This document shows positions 9,020-17,004 of a stretch of DNA of 64,000 nt, in pieces. The position numbers and the translations under genes are program-made. Within the stretch, counting starts at the first letter, position 1; every line of letters starts with the position of its first letter. Below the pieces are notes generated by a model. That model made no database searches and was not told where the DNA came from. It saw nothing but the letters and a program-made list of their open reading frames with translations. Source of the DNA: Pseudomonas frederiksbergensis (GTDB taxonomy: Bacteria; Pseudomonadota; Gammaproteobacteria; Pseudomonadales; Pseudomonadaceae); NCBI RefSeq assembly GCF_001874645.1, contig NZ_CP017886.1, forward strand, positions 2,604,001-2,668,000, given 5' to 3'.

Positions 9020-9841
9020 GTGACGTTCATTTCTTATGCACAAAATTTCGAAGACATCCGGTTGTGGCGCGTACTGAAAAACATCGAGAACGGCTTTTAC
9101 ATCGACATCGGTGCCAATGACCCAAGCCACGACTCCGTGACCCGGGCGTTCTACGACCACGGCTGGACCGGCATCAACGTCGAGCCGGTGCAGGTTTATT
9201 ACGACGCCCTGTGCCAGCAACGCCCCAAAGACATCAACCTGCAATGCGTCGCTGGCGAAACCGCTGAAGCCCTGACGTTCTACGGCATCGCCAACACCGG
9301 CTTGTCGACCCTCGACCCCGCCATCGCCCAGCAGCACAAAGACGCCGGCATGACCGTACAGACCCAGACCGTCACCTCGCGCACCCTCGCTTCGATCTGC
9401 GAAGAACACGTCAAAGGCCCGATCCACTTCCTGAAAATCGACGTCGAAGGCCACGAAGAAACCGTCCTGCGCGGCATGGACTTCGCCCAGTGGCGGCCGT
9501 GGATCATCCTCATCGAAACCCCGTGGAGCCGCGACCAGACCTGGGAAAAAATCGTCACCGACGCCGGGTATCACCCGGTCGTGTTCGACGGTATCAACAC
9601 CTTCTACCTGGCCGAAGAACACCTGAACCTCAAACCCGCGTTCGACATCCCGCCGTGCAACCTGGATGAATTCCAGTTCTGCCAAGGCCACACGTTCAGC
9701 CACCCTGTTTCAGACCTCGAACACGCCCTTGACGCTGAGCGCCAACGCGCCGACCGCGCCGAGGCCGAGCTGCACGCATTGCGCAACAGCCGCTCGTGGC
9801 GGGCGATTCAAACACTCAAGAAAGTGCTGGTGCGGGCCTGA
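9020..9841 (+). CDS. FkbM-family methyltransferase
   Basis: The start is GTG 9020 behind AGGAAGAG. The 273-residue protein carries the FkbM hallmarks: FYIDIGANDPSHDSVT near residue 30 (SAM-binding motif I), NVEPV, and FLKIDVEGHEETVLRG near residue 140. FkbM-type enzymes O-methylate sugars or polyketides. The C-terminal 40 residues are a charged heptad-like helix (LDAERQRADRAEAELHALR), a feature often appended to such enzymes in glycan clusters. It is followed after 34 bases by a hexapeptide acyltransferase, so a joint role in decorating a surface glycan is plausible. Confidence 0.85.
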   Translation: MTFISYAQNFEDIRLWRVLKNIENGFYIDIGANDPSHDSVTRAFYDHGWTGINVEPVQVYYDALCQQRPKDINLQCVAGETAEALTFYGIANTGLSTLDPAIAQQHKDAGMTVQTQTVTSRTLASICEEHVKGPIHFLKIDVEGHEETVLRGMDFAQWRPWIILIETPWSRDQTWEKIVTDAGYHPVVFDGINTFYLAEEHLNLKPAFDIPPCNLDEFQFCQGHTFSHPVSDLEHALDAERQRADRAEAELHALRNSRSWRAIQTLKKVLVRA

Positions 9842-9875
9842 CGCATCAGACCTCAAATCGGGCGGAGACAACACC

Positions 9876-10403
9876 ATGACTCTCGACACCTTGATCCTGC
9901 ACTGGCGATCAGAAGTCTCGAACAAGAAAAAACCGGGAAGCCGCATAGGGCTGATCAGCAATATCGCCAGAAGAATCAGAAGGAACAACACCCTCAGGTA
10001 TTTGTTCTGGTTCAGGCTCGCCCAGTACCTGAACAGCGGAAATGCTTTCGCACGGCTCTATGCCAAGCGCATGGAGAGAAAAATCAACCTCAAGTACGGG
10101 GTCGATATCAGTATAGATGCCGACATAGGGCCCGGTTTCCGCATCAGCCACCTGCCTGGGGTTGTCATCACGGGCTACGTTAAAATCGGTCGAAATTTCT
10201 TCATTCGCCAAAATACAACGATCGGCATAAAGACCATGGGGCTGGACGAGTACAACCTGGTGATTGGCGACAACGTCAGCGTCGGGGCGAACAGTTGCAT
10301 CATCGCCGACAGCCTCTCAATCGGTGACAACGTCACGATTGGGGCCATGTCATTCGTCAACAAAAGCCTCCCGGCGGGCAGCACTTTTTACAACGCGCGA
10401 TAA
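9876..10403 (+). CDS. Serine-acetyltransferase-like hexapeptide acyltransferase
   Basis: ATG 9876 with GGAG about ten bases upstream gives 175 residues; an upstream extension overlaps the FkbM gene in another frame. The C-terminal half is a left-handed beta helix: repeats ISIDADIGPGFRISH, VVITGYVKIGRNFFI, LVIGDNVSVGANSCI and LSIGDNVTIGAMSFV. The catalytic-type histidine lies in FRISHLPGVV. CysE proper is longer (about 260 residues) with its own N-terminal domain, so this is more likely a sugar or lipid O-acetyltransferase of the SAT/WbbJ type. Paired with FkbM just upstream. Confidence 0.8.
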   Translation: MTLDTLILHWRSEVSNKKKPGSRIGLISNIARRIRRNNTLRYLFWFRLAQYLNSGNAFARLYAKRMERKINLKYGVDISIDADIGPGFRISHLPGVVITGYVKIGRNFFIRQNTTIGIKTMGLDEYNLVIGDNVSVGANSCIIADSLSIGDNVTIGAMSFVNKSLPAGSTFYNAR

Positions 10404-10499
10404 CCGTAGGCTGATCGAAATCAGCCACGGAGCGCTCAAGCACACACAAGGGCGCGAACCTTGTCAGAGACCTGCTGAAAAATAGTCAGTAATCAGGGG

Positions 10500-10527
10500 T
10501 TTACAGAACCCCGCCAATCGCTATAAT
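10500..10527 (+). promoter_or_regulatory. Sigma-70 promoter of tRNA-Thr
   Basis: TTTACA (10500-10505), a 16-base spacer and a perfect TATAAT (10522-10527), ending 13 bases before the mature tRNA 5' end. The strength suits a stable RNA gene. Confidence 0.8.
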
Positions 10528-10540
10528 CGTCGCCCAACAC

Positions 10541-10618
<78 letters not shown>

Positions 10619-10633
10619 TAGAACAACGACTTA

Positions 10634-10664
10634 GGCTCACCTTGCGGTGGGCCTTCTTCGTTTT
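10634..10664 (+). terminator. Hairpin terminator just after tRNA-Thr, inside the element's left end
   Basis: GGCTCACC, a TTGC loop and GGTGGGCC (one G-T pair) are followed by TTCTTCGTTTT. It ends tRNA-Thr transcription and stands in for the host's own terminator, now displaced to the right junction. Confidence 0.65.
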
Positions 10665-10668
10665 CGGC

Positions 10669-10707
10669 CTCCCCGTTTTGAAATTTTCCCCGTTCGTTCC
10701 CCGTTTC
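10669..10707 (+). repeat. Left cluster of integrase arm-type site candidates
   Basis: Three copies of a TTCCCCGTTTC-like unit: CTCCCCGTTTTG at 10669-10680, and two in tandem with 11-base spacing at 10685-10707. The tandem pair is a 23-base exact match to 21757-21779 beside the other att site. Paired arrays at both ends at 50-200 bases from the cores are what lambda-type integrase arm sites look like. Confidence 0.6.
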
Positions 10708-11021
10708 TATTTCCCGGTCTTGCACATCAGCTCAATCCGCCGGCGGCGACTGTCGGGCAAGACGGCGGTGATCTCGTACAGCTTCACGCCTTCCCGTATG
10801 CGCCAGCTCGACACCAGGTCAGCACGATAGCGCAGGGTGATCTTATAAATGGTCTGGGCCTGGGGCGCCTGGGCGGCCATGAACTCCTTGCCGCTGACAC
10901 TCTCGATATCGACCCATTCCCGGCTGACCTCTACCCAGGTGCGGATAAAGCCGCCCAGCTTGTCCCGAACATCTACCGGTTTCTCAATCGACACCGGGTA
11001 GCGCAGTTTCCCGGCCTGCAT
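10707..11021 (-). CDS. Head closure / head-tail adaptor protein
   Basis: Closes the portal after packaging and provides the docking surface for a tail, as in the SPP1 gp16/HK97 gp7 group. The 104 residues show the family pattern: an N-terminal LRYPVSIEKP, a central GFIRTWVEVSREWVDIESVSGKEFMAAQ and the strand pair YKITLRYRADLVSSWRI / KLYEITAVLPDSRRRRIELMC. ATG 11021 overlaps the preceding stop in TGATG; a GTG three bases earlier is an alternative. Last gene before attL, and the last protein of the head: no tail gene follows. Confidence 0.82.
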   Translation of the reverse strand: MQAGKLRYPVSIEKPVDVRDKLGGFIRTWVEVSREWVDIESVSGKEFMAAQAPQAQTIYKITLRYRADLVSSWRIREGVKLYEITAVLPDSRRRRIELMCKTGK

Positions 11022-11302
11022 CACACCACACTCATCGAGCGGTACGGCGCCAGTAGTAGCGTGTACGCGGTGCCCTCAGTCAGCGTCCGGTCGCCCTGGC
11101 GTTCCCGGTTCTCGAACAGATCGCCCACCAGCAGCAGGACAGCGGCCTTGATTGGGGCGGGCATAGGGTCGGGCAAGTCATCGCCTAGGTACATGCTGAT
11201 ATGCCCCTCGGCGGCGAGGATCAGCGACGTGATGTAGTCGTCTTCAAAGTCTTGATCGACGCGCAGGTGCAGCTTTGCTTCGTCCAGGGTCACGGTGGTC
11301 AT
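11021..11302 (-). CDS. Head-tail connector protein (HK97 gp6-like)
   Basis: 93 residues, a typical size for the gp6/QLRG connector family that forms a ring under the portal. Family features are TLDEAKLHLRVDQDFEDDYITSLILAAEGHI (read TLDEAKLHLRVDQD, then DDYITSLILAAEGHI), the MPAPIKAAVLLLVGDLFENRE helix and the proline-arginine end LLLAPYR. Start overlaps the terL stop by four bases. Its presence means the element supplies its own neck as well as its head. Confidence 0.85.
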   Translation of the reverse strand: MTTVTLDEAKLHLRVDQDFEDDYITSLILAAEGHISMYLGDDLPDPMPAPIKAAVLLLVGDLFENRERQGDRTLTEGTAYTLLLAPYRSMSVV

Positions 11303-12795
11303 ACGAAAAATACCTCGGTGTCGCTATCAAAGGGAGTCTCAGCCACCAGCGAGGCACCGAACGCCATTGCCAGTGCTTGCAGACCGTCAATGCGGCCAGT
11401 GCGGCGGCTCTTGTCCAGTTTGCGGTTGCCGCTTGGGTCTTTCACTGCCACGGCGTTGGCGGCACACAGGGTCAGGACTGGGTGCCCACCGTGGGCAATC
11501 CGGCCATTCAGCAGCTCACCTTCCAGGGCATCGAGGGCAGGTGCCATATCTCGGAAGCCCTGGCCGTGTGGCACCAGTGGCAGTTCAAGGCCCAGGCGTT
11601 CCAGTTCCTTTTTCAGCACGTCGATGCGCCAGCGGTCATAGGCGATTGCAGCCACGTCGCAGTCGCTCAGTATCTCGGCCAGATCGAGGGCGACGGCTTC
11701 CAGGTCCACGGTGGCGCCTGGCGTGGTGCGGATGAATCCTTGTCGAGCCCACACGTCATAGGAGGCGCGGTCTTTGCGGGAGCGGTCGAATATCCCCTGC
11801 TCAGGCGTCCAGAAGTACGGGCGAACCTGCCACACGCCACCGGCCTTGCCGATCAGCACCAGGGCTGTCAGGTCAGTTCGGGCGGACAAGTCGAGACCGG
11901 CGTAAACCAGTCCCTCGAAAGGTTCCGGCTCGGCGTCACACAAGGCCCACACGTCCGGGCTGATGAATGGGCTATCCAGACTCACACGCTGGTTGAGCAG
12001 CAGGTTGCGGGCGCTGTTGCTCATGCTCGGCATCCGTTCGGCCTGTTGCATCTGCTCGCGTAGGTCAGTCTCGGAACGGAACAGGCCCAGTGCCGGGTTG
12101 GCTGCTTTCCACGCTTCCTCGTCCATCAGGTCGCAGCCCTCGGCGCCAGCGTAGAGCCGACACACGATGCGCGGGTCTTTGCTGCGCAGGGCGTCGTCGA
12201 TCCACTGACTCAACAGGTCGGCGTCGTTGGCGGCCTGGGTACTGATGGCGATCAGCAGCGGCGCTTCGTGGGCACCCTGGCTGGTGGTGATGGCGTCAAC
12301 GAAGTCAGACTGTGACCCGCGTATCTGGCCGATCTCATCCAGGATAGCCAGCACTGGCGACAGGCCGTGTGCCGTCTTACCATCGGCGGCGAGGGCGCGA
12401 AACTCGGTGTTCAGGTTCAGCCCCAGCAGACGTTTGCCGCTGGGCACGATGCGAACGATCTTCGTTAGGGCGGGCGACAGTTGCACCATCTTACTGGCCA
12501 GGTTGAATACCAGGGCGGCTTGGTCGCGGCTCATGGCACCCGATACGAGCTGGCTATTCTGCTTGGCCTCGGGGCCGACCAGGTGCGCCAGCAGCAGACC
12601 GGCAATCAAGCCCGACTTACCGTTCTTGCGTGCTACGGAAAGGATGGCCCGCCGTGTGCCCGCTGGGTTGTCGTACACGTCGCGCAGGAACTGGCGTTGG
12701 AACTCTGCCAGCAGCATAGGCTTGCCCACGTCCGCCCCTTCGGGAGTGACACAGAAGCGCTCGATAAAGGCGATGATCTTTTCAGCGCGGGTCAC
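11299..12795 (-). CDS. terL: Terminase large subunit (HK97-type, Terminase_1)
   Basis: DNA-packaging motor and nuclease. The 498 residues contain the ATPase Walker A SVARKNGKSG (about 53-62), Walker B LAILDEIG (about 149-156) and a C-terminal RNase-H-like nuclease with the conserved aspartates in YAGLDLSARTD, AAIAYDRWRID and GRIDGLQALAMAF. Length and motif order match HK97/phage-type TerL. It overlaps terS and the connector gene by four bases each. All catalytic residues are in place, so self-packaging is plausible. Confidence 0.93.
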   Translation of the reverse strand: MTRAEKIIAFIERFCVTPEGADVGKPMLLAEFQRQFLRDVYDNPAGTRRAILSVARKNGKSGLIAGLLLAHLVGPEAKQNSQLVSGAMSRDQAALVFNLASKMVQLSPALTKIVRIVPSGKRLLGLNLNTEFRALAADGKTAHGLSPVLAILDEIGQIRGSQSDFVDAITTSQGAHEAPLLIAISTQAANDADLLSQWIDDALRSKDPRIVCRLYAGAEGCDLMDEEAWKAANPALGLFRSETDLREQMQQAERMPSMSNSARNLLLNQRVSLDSPFISPDVWALCDAEPEPFEGLVYAGLDLSARTDLTALVLIGKAGGVWQVRPYFWTPEQGIFDRSRKDRASYDVWARQGFIRTTPGATVDLEAVALDLAEILSDCDVAAIAYDRWRIDVLKKELERLGLELPLVPHGQGFRDMAPALDALEGELLNGRIAHGGHPVLTLCAANAVAVKDPSGNRKLDKSRRTGRIDGLQALAMAFGASLVAETPFDSDTEVFFV

Positions 12796-13253
12796 TGGAG
12801 CGTCTCCAAGGTTGGGATCAAGTCATCGTCAATGTGTTGTCGCGCTCCCCGCTCCAGGGCGGCGCCCTTGTGAATGTCCTGTGCCTTGCCCACGGTGGCG
12901 ATGGTGGCGACCATCAGTTGTCGGCCAGTCGCCAGGGCACGGCGGGTCATCTTATCCAGCAGGTCACACGCGGGATTGATCTTGCCCTCCACCAGCATTC
13001 CGTCGCGCTCGATACCTTCCTGCAGGATTTCCATATCGGCATACGCCCGGGCGAGGTTCCCGGCCAGCACCAGGTCGGCGTCGGTCCAGGTATCCCGTGG
13101 GCGAGCGGTCACAATGGCATTCCAGAAAGGCCGGTCGCAGTCGCGCAGCCGAACGTGAGCAGGCGGCTGGAGCGGGCCAAGCGCAACGGCCTGGCTGGCG
13201 GCTACAGCGGCCTTGGCACTGTCGGAGCGGGTACGGCGGTCGGTCGTTTTCAT
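12792..13253 (-). CDS. terS: Terminase small subunit
   Basis: Recognises the packaging site on element DNA and loads TerL. The 153 residues match P27/HK97-type TerS: an N-terminal basic segment (TTDRRTRSDSAKAAVAASQ), RDCDRPFWNAIVTARPRDTWTDAD (read as RDCDRPFWNAIV and RPRDTWTDAD), a long LAGNLARAYADMEILQEGI helix and the conserved NPACDLLDKMTRRALATGRQL. A satellite-specific TerS is what makes cf-PICI packaging selective; the packaging site itself was not identified. Overlaps terL by four bases. Confidence 0.85.
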   Translation of the reverse strand: MKTTDRRTRSDSAKAAVAASQAVALGPLQPPAHVRLRDCDRPFWNAIVTARPRDTWTDADLVLAGNLARAYADMEILQEGIERDGMLVEGKINPACDLLDKMTRRALATGRQLMVATIATVGKAQDIHKGAALERGARQHIDDDLIPTLETLQ

Positions 13254-13267
13254 GGGTTTTCAGGCAG

Positions 13268-13633
13268 TTAGCGTTTAAAGAGCAGGGAGGGGGCGGTCCT
13301 ATCAACGGCGGTTGCTGGTGATCTTTTGGCCGTGTTCCAGTGGTGGTTCGGATCGAGCGGGAATCCGTTCACGTCATGGCCTCGGGTCGTGCTCTTGCCC
13401 ATGTCTTGAGCAGTCTTGACCGAGTGACACGAATGGCACATACCGGCAAGATTCACTCGTCTGTTGTCATCACCATCGTTGTTGATGTGGTCCACGTCAG
13501 TGCTGGCTACATACAGCCCACGGGCCAGGCACCAGCGGCACAGCGGCTCTTCTGCCAGGACACACGCACGTAGGCTCTGCCACGCTGCGCTATTGAGTGG
13601 GACTACCCTGGCCTTCGGTTTGTATTTGCTCAT
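13268..13633 (-). CDS. HNH endonuclease of the packaging module
   Basis: 121 residues with a zinc pair CRWC near residue 32, the HNH core VDHINNDGDDNRRVNLAGMCHSCHSVKT (the DH, N and H residues at about 50-75 with CHSCHS as second zinc pair). HNH proteins beside terminase stimulate cos cleavage in HK97-like phages, so a cos-type mechanism is expected here. Start overlaps the portal stop by four bases. Confidence 0.88.
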   Translation of the reverse strand: MSKYKPKARVVPLNSAAWQSLRACVLAEEPLCRWCLARGLYVASTDVDHINNDGDDNRRVNLAGMCHSCHSVKTAQDMGKSTTRGHDVNGFPLDPNHHWNTAKRSPATAVDRTAPSLLFKR

Positions 13634-14874
13634 TCTTTCTCTCCTTTGCCCTTGCCTTCATTGCCTCCAGTGGGGTTGGTGCTTCCTTGAGGCGGGGCGG
13701 CAGGGTCTTTAGGCGGGGTCTCTTTGTCATCGTCGATACCTTCAATGGTTGGCAGGTTCTCAATACGGCGGGCCTCACTCTTGAGCATCCACCCGGTGCT
13801 GATTGCGCTCTCATAGAACTGGGCACGGTTGAGGCTGTCACCACGCAACAGCCCCTCCACGTTGAACTCCACAAAGAACGCCGGGCTGGTCAGGCACACA
13901 CGGTTGATGGCCTGCTCCCATGCCACCAGGTGGCGGCGCAATGTGTGGGTGACGAAGTACCGGCCCAGCTCCACGGCGTTGGAGTAGTTCGCCTCGCGCA
14001 GATCACCAATCAGCACAGGCGGTACACGGAACAGGCGGGCCACTTCCTCAACAGACAGGCGGCGGGCCTCGATCCACTCCGCATCCTCCAAGGTCATCGA
14101 GACAGTTTTGAAGGTGGCACCCTGGGGTAGCACTCCGGTCTTGCCGTGGTTGGCCACCGACGAATAGCCCTCAGACCACGACTCGCGAATCTCCCTGGCC
14201 TGTACCTTGGTGGTGCCGGGTTGGGTCTCAATCACCCCCGACAGCTTGGTGCCCTGCTCGAACATCTTGGCCCCGTGGGTACGCTCGGCCAGTGCAAGGC
14301 CCACCGTCTCCCTGGCGACCTGAATAGGCGAGCGACCGAGGATTCCATCATCGCTGTGATAGCGCAGGTGCAAGACTTCATCAGCCAGCAGGCGCTTGGT
14401 CCGGCCTTCCTTGTTGGTGGTCTCATAGAGCAATGCCCCGGTGCTGGTGCGCAGGATCGACACGCCGTCAGGGTGCAGGGGCAGAAGGGCTTCCACTCGG
14501 CCAGCAGACGACCAAACAATCTCGGCGTAGGCGTTACCGCGCAGCAGGACATGACGCTGCATCTGCTCCCGGAACTCCAGGGCGGTCTGGTAGTGGTTGG
14601 GCGCATCATGCAGCAGGCGATACAGCGGGTGGGTCTTGGCCTTCTCCCGTCCGTCCTCGGTGTTGCGGTACACGTCGAGCGGCAGGCTACCCACGGTTTC
14701 GCTGATGGCTGCTACAGCGGCATACACAGCACTGATTGACTCGGCGCTGTTCACGTTGACCGTCACGCCCGCCACGTTTTGGGCAGTGGCGAAACGGTCG
14801 TAATAGGTGTCAAAAGCGGGTGTGTTGTTGCGGGTTTCAAGCCTCCGGCCACGTCGCTTTTTCATCGGATGCAC
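13630..14874 (-). CDS. Portal protein (HK97 family)
   Basis: Forms the dodecameric DNA gate of the capsid. The 414 residues have the HK97 portal signature: SAVYAAVAAISETVGSLPLDVY at the front, HPLYRLLHDAPNHYQTALEF, LLRGNAYAEIVW, LHLRYHSDDGILGRSPI and the C-terminal VEEVARLFRVPPVLIGDL with EANYSNAVELGRYFVTHTL (split by one residue). A hydrophilic Pro/Gly/Lys tail ends it. It overlaps the protease gene by 13 bases. Confidence 0.93.
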   Translation of the reverse strand: MHPMKKRRGRRLETRNNTPAFDTYYDRFATAQNVAGVTVNVNSAESISAVYAAVAAISETVGSLPLDVYRNTEDGREKAKTHPLYRLLHDAPNHYQTALEFREQMQRHVLLRGNAYAEIVWSSAGRVEALLPLHPDGVSILRTSTGALLYETTNKEGRTKRLLADEVLHLRYHSDDGILGRSPIQVARETVGLALAERTHGAKMFEQGTKLSGVIETQPGTTKVQAREIRESWSEGYSSVANHGKTGVLPQGATFKTVSMTLEDAEWIEARRLSVEEVARLFRVPPVLIGDLREANYSNAVELGRYFVTHTLRRHLVAWEQAINRVCLTSPAFFVEFNVEGLLRGDSLNRAQFYESAISTGWMLKSEARRIENLPTIEGIDDDKETPPKDPAAPPQGSTNPTGGNEGKGKGEKE

Positions 14875-15380
14875 TCCAGAATCTCCAAATACCGGCGAGC
14901 GTTCGCCAGGGCGTGCATGGGCTTGCGGCTACGCACCGATACGGTGGTGGTCAGATAGACGGGATTGGCGGTAATGGTGATTTCGTGCAGATCGACGGAT
15001 TGCAAACTCCGCTGCTCGCCTTCCCATTGCTCAGTGACCGACACAAAGCCAAATGAGCATCCGTCCAGGTCGCCACGCTTGACCAGTTCGGCCACGTCGC
15101 GGCCCAGGGTGGTGTCTGGCAGGTCCAGCTCAAAGGCCAGGCCCACGTCATCCTCTTTAAGGCGCAGGGTGCCCGCTCCGACACGGCCCAATAGGGCTGA
15201 ATCGTCATGCTCGTAAATAGCTCGGATACTGGCGGCGGCAGGTCCTGCAAGGGAGCGCGTGAACGCCCCCGGCTGGATGACCTCAGTGAACCCACCAATG
15301 GCAGCAGGTTCACCGAAGCGGGCGGCGTAACCGTGCAGCGTCCGGCCCTTTTGCGCGATGCTGAAGGTACGCCGTTCCAT
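14862..15380 (-). CDS. HK97-family prohead maturation protease
   Basis: Serine protease that removes capsid delta domains during head maturation. The 172 residues carry the Peptidase_U35 layout: GRTLHGYAARFGEPA, the AIYEHDDSALLGRV strand with catalytic-type His, and SFGFVSVTEQW for the serine region, then the EITITANPVY loop. It lies two bases after the capsid gene and overlaps the portal gene. Its retention implies that capsid assembly follows the complete HK97 route. Confidence 0.9.
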   Translation of the reverse strand: MERRTFSIAQKGRTLHGYAARFGEPAAIGGFTEVIQPGAFTRSLAGPAAASIRAIYEHDDSALLGRVGAGTLRLKEDDVGLAFELDLPDTTLGRDVAELVKRGDLDGCSFGFVSVTEQWEGEQRSLQSVDLHEITITANPVYLTTTVSVRSRKPMHALANARRYLEILECIR

Positions 15381-15382
15381 GA

Positions 15383-16597
15383 TTAAGCCCCGGTCGCTAC
15401 GACGAAGCCTTGCGGGTGACGCACGGCGGTATCGACGGTTGCCATAGCGCGGACCTGCACACCGCCACGGCTGTAGGCCGGTTCAGCGAATGGGTTCACC
15501 AGAATGTCTACCTCGGACCAGACGCCCAGCAGCACTTGGGAGAAGTCGCCCAGGATCAGCTTTTTCTCGGGTACGTTCTTGCTGGTGGTCAGTGGCAGGT
15601 CAGCCAGGGTGCCGCCTTGGTACAGGAAGCCGCTACCGGAGCCCACGACCTTTTCAGTACCAGCCAACAGGGTGCGGATGGTCGAGGTGGTCAGCCAGCG
15701 ACCGTTGGCGATTTCCACGTCATCGAGCTTCTGGAGCATCGCCAGCACTTCAAGCCAGGTGTCCGGCATATCGGCGGTTTGGATGCCCAGGGTGTTCAGG
15801 ATGCCGCGTGGCTCACCAGCAGCACCGGAGCCGTTGATAATGGCGCGGTCGATTTGCTTGGCGATCAGGAACGACAGATCTTCACGCACCAACTGCTCGA
15901 TACCGGGCGACGATTGCTGCAAGAGCTGGCGGGACATTTCAGTCTTGCCGCCAACGTGCTTGGGTGTGAGGGTCACGCCGTCGAAAGACATTTGGCCCTC
16001 GGGCACCGGCTGACCTTCGGTGATCCAACCTGTTTCCAGGCCGCTACCGAACTTCGGAATGGACACGTTGCCCGCCAGGCCGGACAAAACACGAACGCCC
16101 AGCGCACGAGCCACCAGGCTTTCGCGCAGCGGGCCAATGTAGTCTTGGGCGCGATGGTCAGTGCCGATCAATTCAGGCGCGGTCACGGTAGTGTTGGCGC
16201 GCTTCTCCAGGCTCTTGAACGGCACGAAACAGCCTTCGGCTTTGCGACCACTGCGCTTCTCGGCTTCCTTGGCATATTCACCTTCGGCGCCGTCCAGGCT
16301 ACGGCCTTCCATCTGTGCTTTCAGAACCTTGACCACGGACACCGAACCGGCCAAGCGGTCGAAGTCAGCAGAAGGGTTGCCCGATACCGGCTCACCAGCA
16401 GAACGACGCTCAAGGTCGCCCAGGTATTCGGCACGTTCGACTTGAGCGGCCAGGGTGCGTTCCTCAACCTTGAGGGCATCGAACTGTTTAATTTCTTCGG
16501 CAGACAGGTCGCGGCTCTCCGCTGCGGCTTTGTCCACCAATGCTTTCATGCTGGCGACTTTGGTGGATCGCTGCTCACGAAGGGCGTTGAGTTTCAT
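15383..16597 (-). CDS. Major capsid protein (HK97 fold) with N-terminal delta domain
   Basis: Start set at ATG 16597 (AGGT nine bases upstream), giving 404 residues; a longer frame begins inside the upstream inverted repeat. Residues 1-110 are a charged coiled-coil delta/scaffold domain (KALVDKAAAESRDLSAEEIKQ...). The mature fold starts near EKRANTTVTAPELIG and contains HRAQDYIGPLRESLVARALGV, GGKTEMSRQLLQQSSPGIEQL and the C-terminal AMATVDTAVRHPQGFVV. Several family motifs are split here for length. It is the first gene of the morphogenetic run and has a striking nested inverted repeat just upstream. Confidence 0.95.
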   Translation of the reverse strand: MKLNALREQRSTKVASMKALVDKAAAESRDLSAEEIKQFDALKVEERTLAAQVERAEYLGDLERRSAGEPVSGNPSADFDRLAGSVSVVKVLKAQMEGRSLDGAEGEYAKEAEKRSGRKAEGCFVPFKSLEKRANTTVTAPELIGTDHRAQDYIGPLRESLVARALGVRVLSGLAGNVSIPKFGSGLETGWITEGQPVPEGQMSFDGVTLTPKHVGGKTEMSRQLLQQSSPGIEQLVREDLSFLIAKQIDRAIINGSGAAGEPRGILNTLGIQTADMPDTWLEVLAMLQKLDDVEIANGRWLTTSTIRTLLAGTEKVVGSGSGFLYQGGTLADLPLTTSKNVPEKKLILGDFSQVLLGVWSEVDILVNPFAEPAYSRGGVQVRAMATVDTAVRHPQGFVVATGA

Positions 16598-16617
16598 AGT
16601 TAACCTACAAATAGAAA

Positions 16618-16690
16618 AACTATCAGGAATTGACAGTCGGTAGCCATTATCTATCACTTAATGGCTATCGAATCAATAATCCTGATAGTT
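16618..16690 (-). promoter_or_regulatory. Nested inverted repeat upstream of the capsid gene
   Basis: Outer arms AACTATCAGGA (16618-16628) and TCCTGATAGTT (16680-16690) are perfect complements. Inside them a 12-base stem (16638-16649 with 16659-16670, one G-T pair) encloses a nine-base loop. The element is AT-rich and lies 21 bases before the capsid ATG, separating replication from capsid genes. It may be an operator, an RNA switch or part of a packaging site; none is proven. Confidence 0.55.
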
Positions 16691-16713
16691 AAATACTATT
16701 TAAAGGTTGCACG

Positions 16714-17004
16714 TTATTGAATGTCAGCATCCGGCCAGCGCCAACGAACCTCGGCCAATGCTTCCTCCCGTGTCATCGGTTCACCCACCATCACACACAA
16801 CGGCTTGCCATGACGCATGACCTGCCAGTGCAAACTTCGGGCGATACCGTCATTCGCTGACAGTTCCGCCAGCAGCTCCAAACGATGCTTACGGACGTAC
16901 TGTCGAATGTCGTCGGTGATCTTGTCGGTCGGGGAAACACGAACTCGATTCCCCTTCTTTGTCGCGGACAATCCTCTCGCTTTCAAGTAGTCGATGGCGG
17001 CCAT
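16714..17004 (-). CDS. Small TubC-docking-like protein of the replication operon
   Basis: 96 residues. The first half resembles TubC-type N-terminal docking domains: IDYLKARGLSATKKGNRVRV, then DKITDDIRQYVRKHRLELLAEL, a helix-hairpin-helix with basic face. Such domains often precede or accompany primase-like proteins in mobile elements. The C-terminal half (MRHGKPLCVMVGEPMTREEAL) is a small strand-rich tail of unknown role. Starts directly at the stop of the DUF3631 gene, so it is translated with it. Confidence 0.5.
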   Translation of the reverse strand: MAAIDYLKARGLSATKKGNRVRVSPTDKITDDIRQYVRKHRLELLAELSANDGIARSLHWQVMRHGKPLCVMVGEPMTREEALAEVRWRWPDADIQ

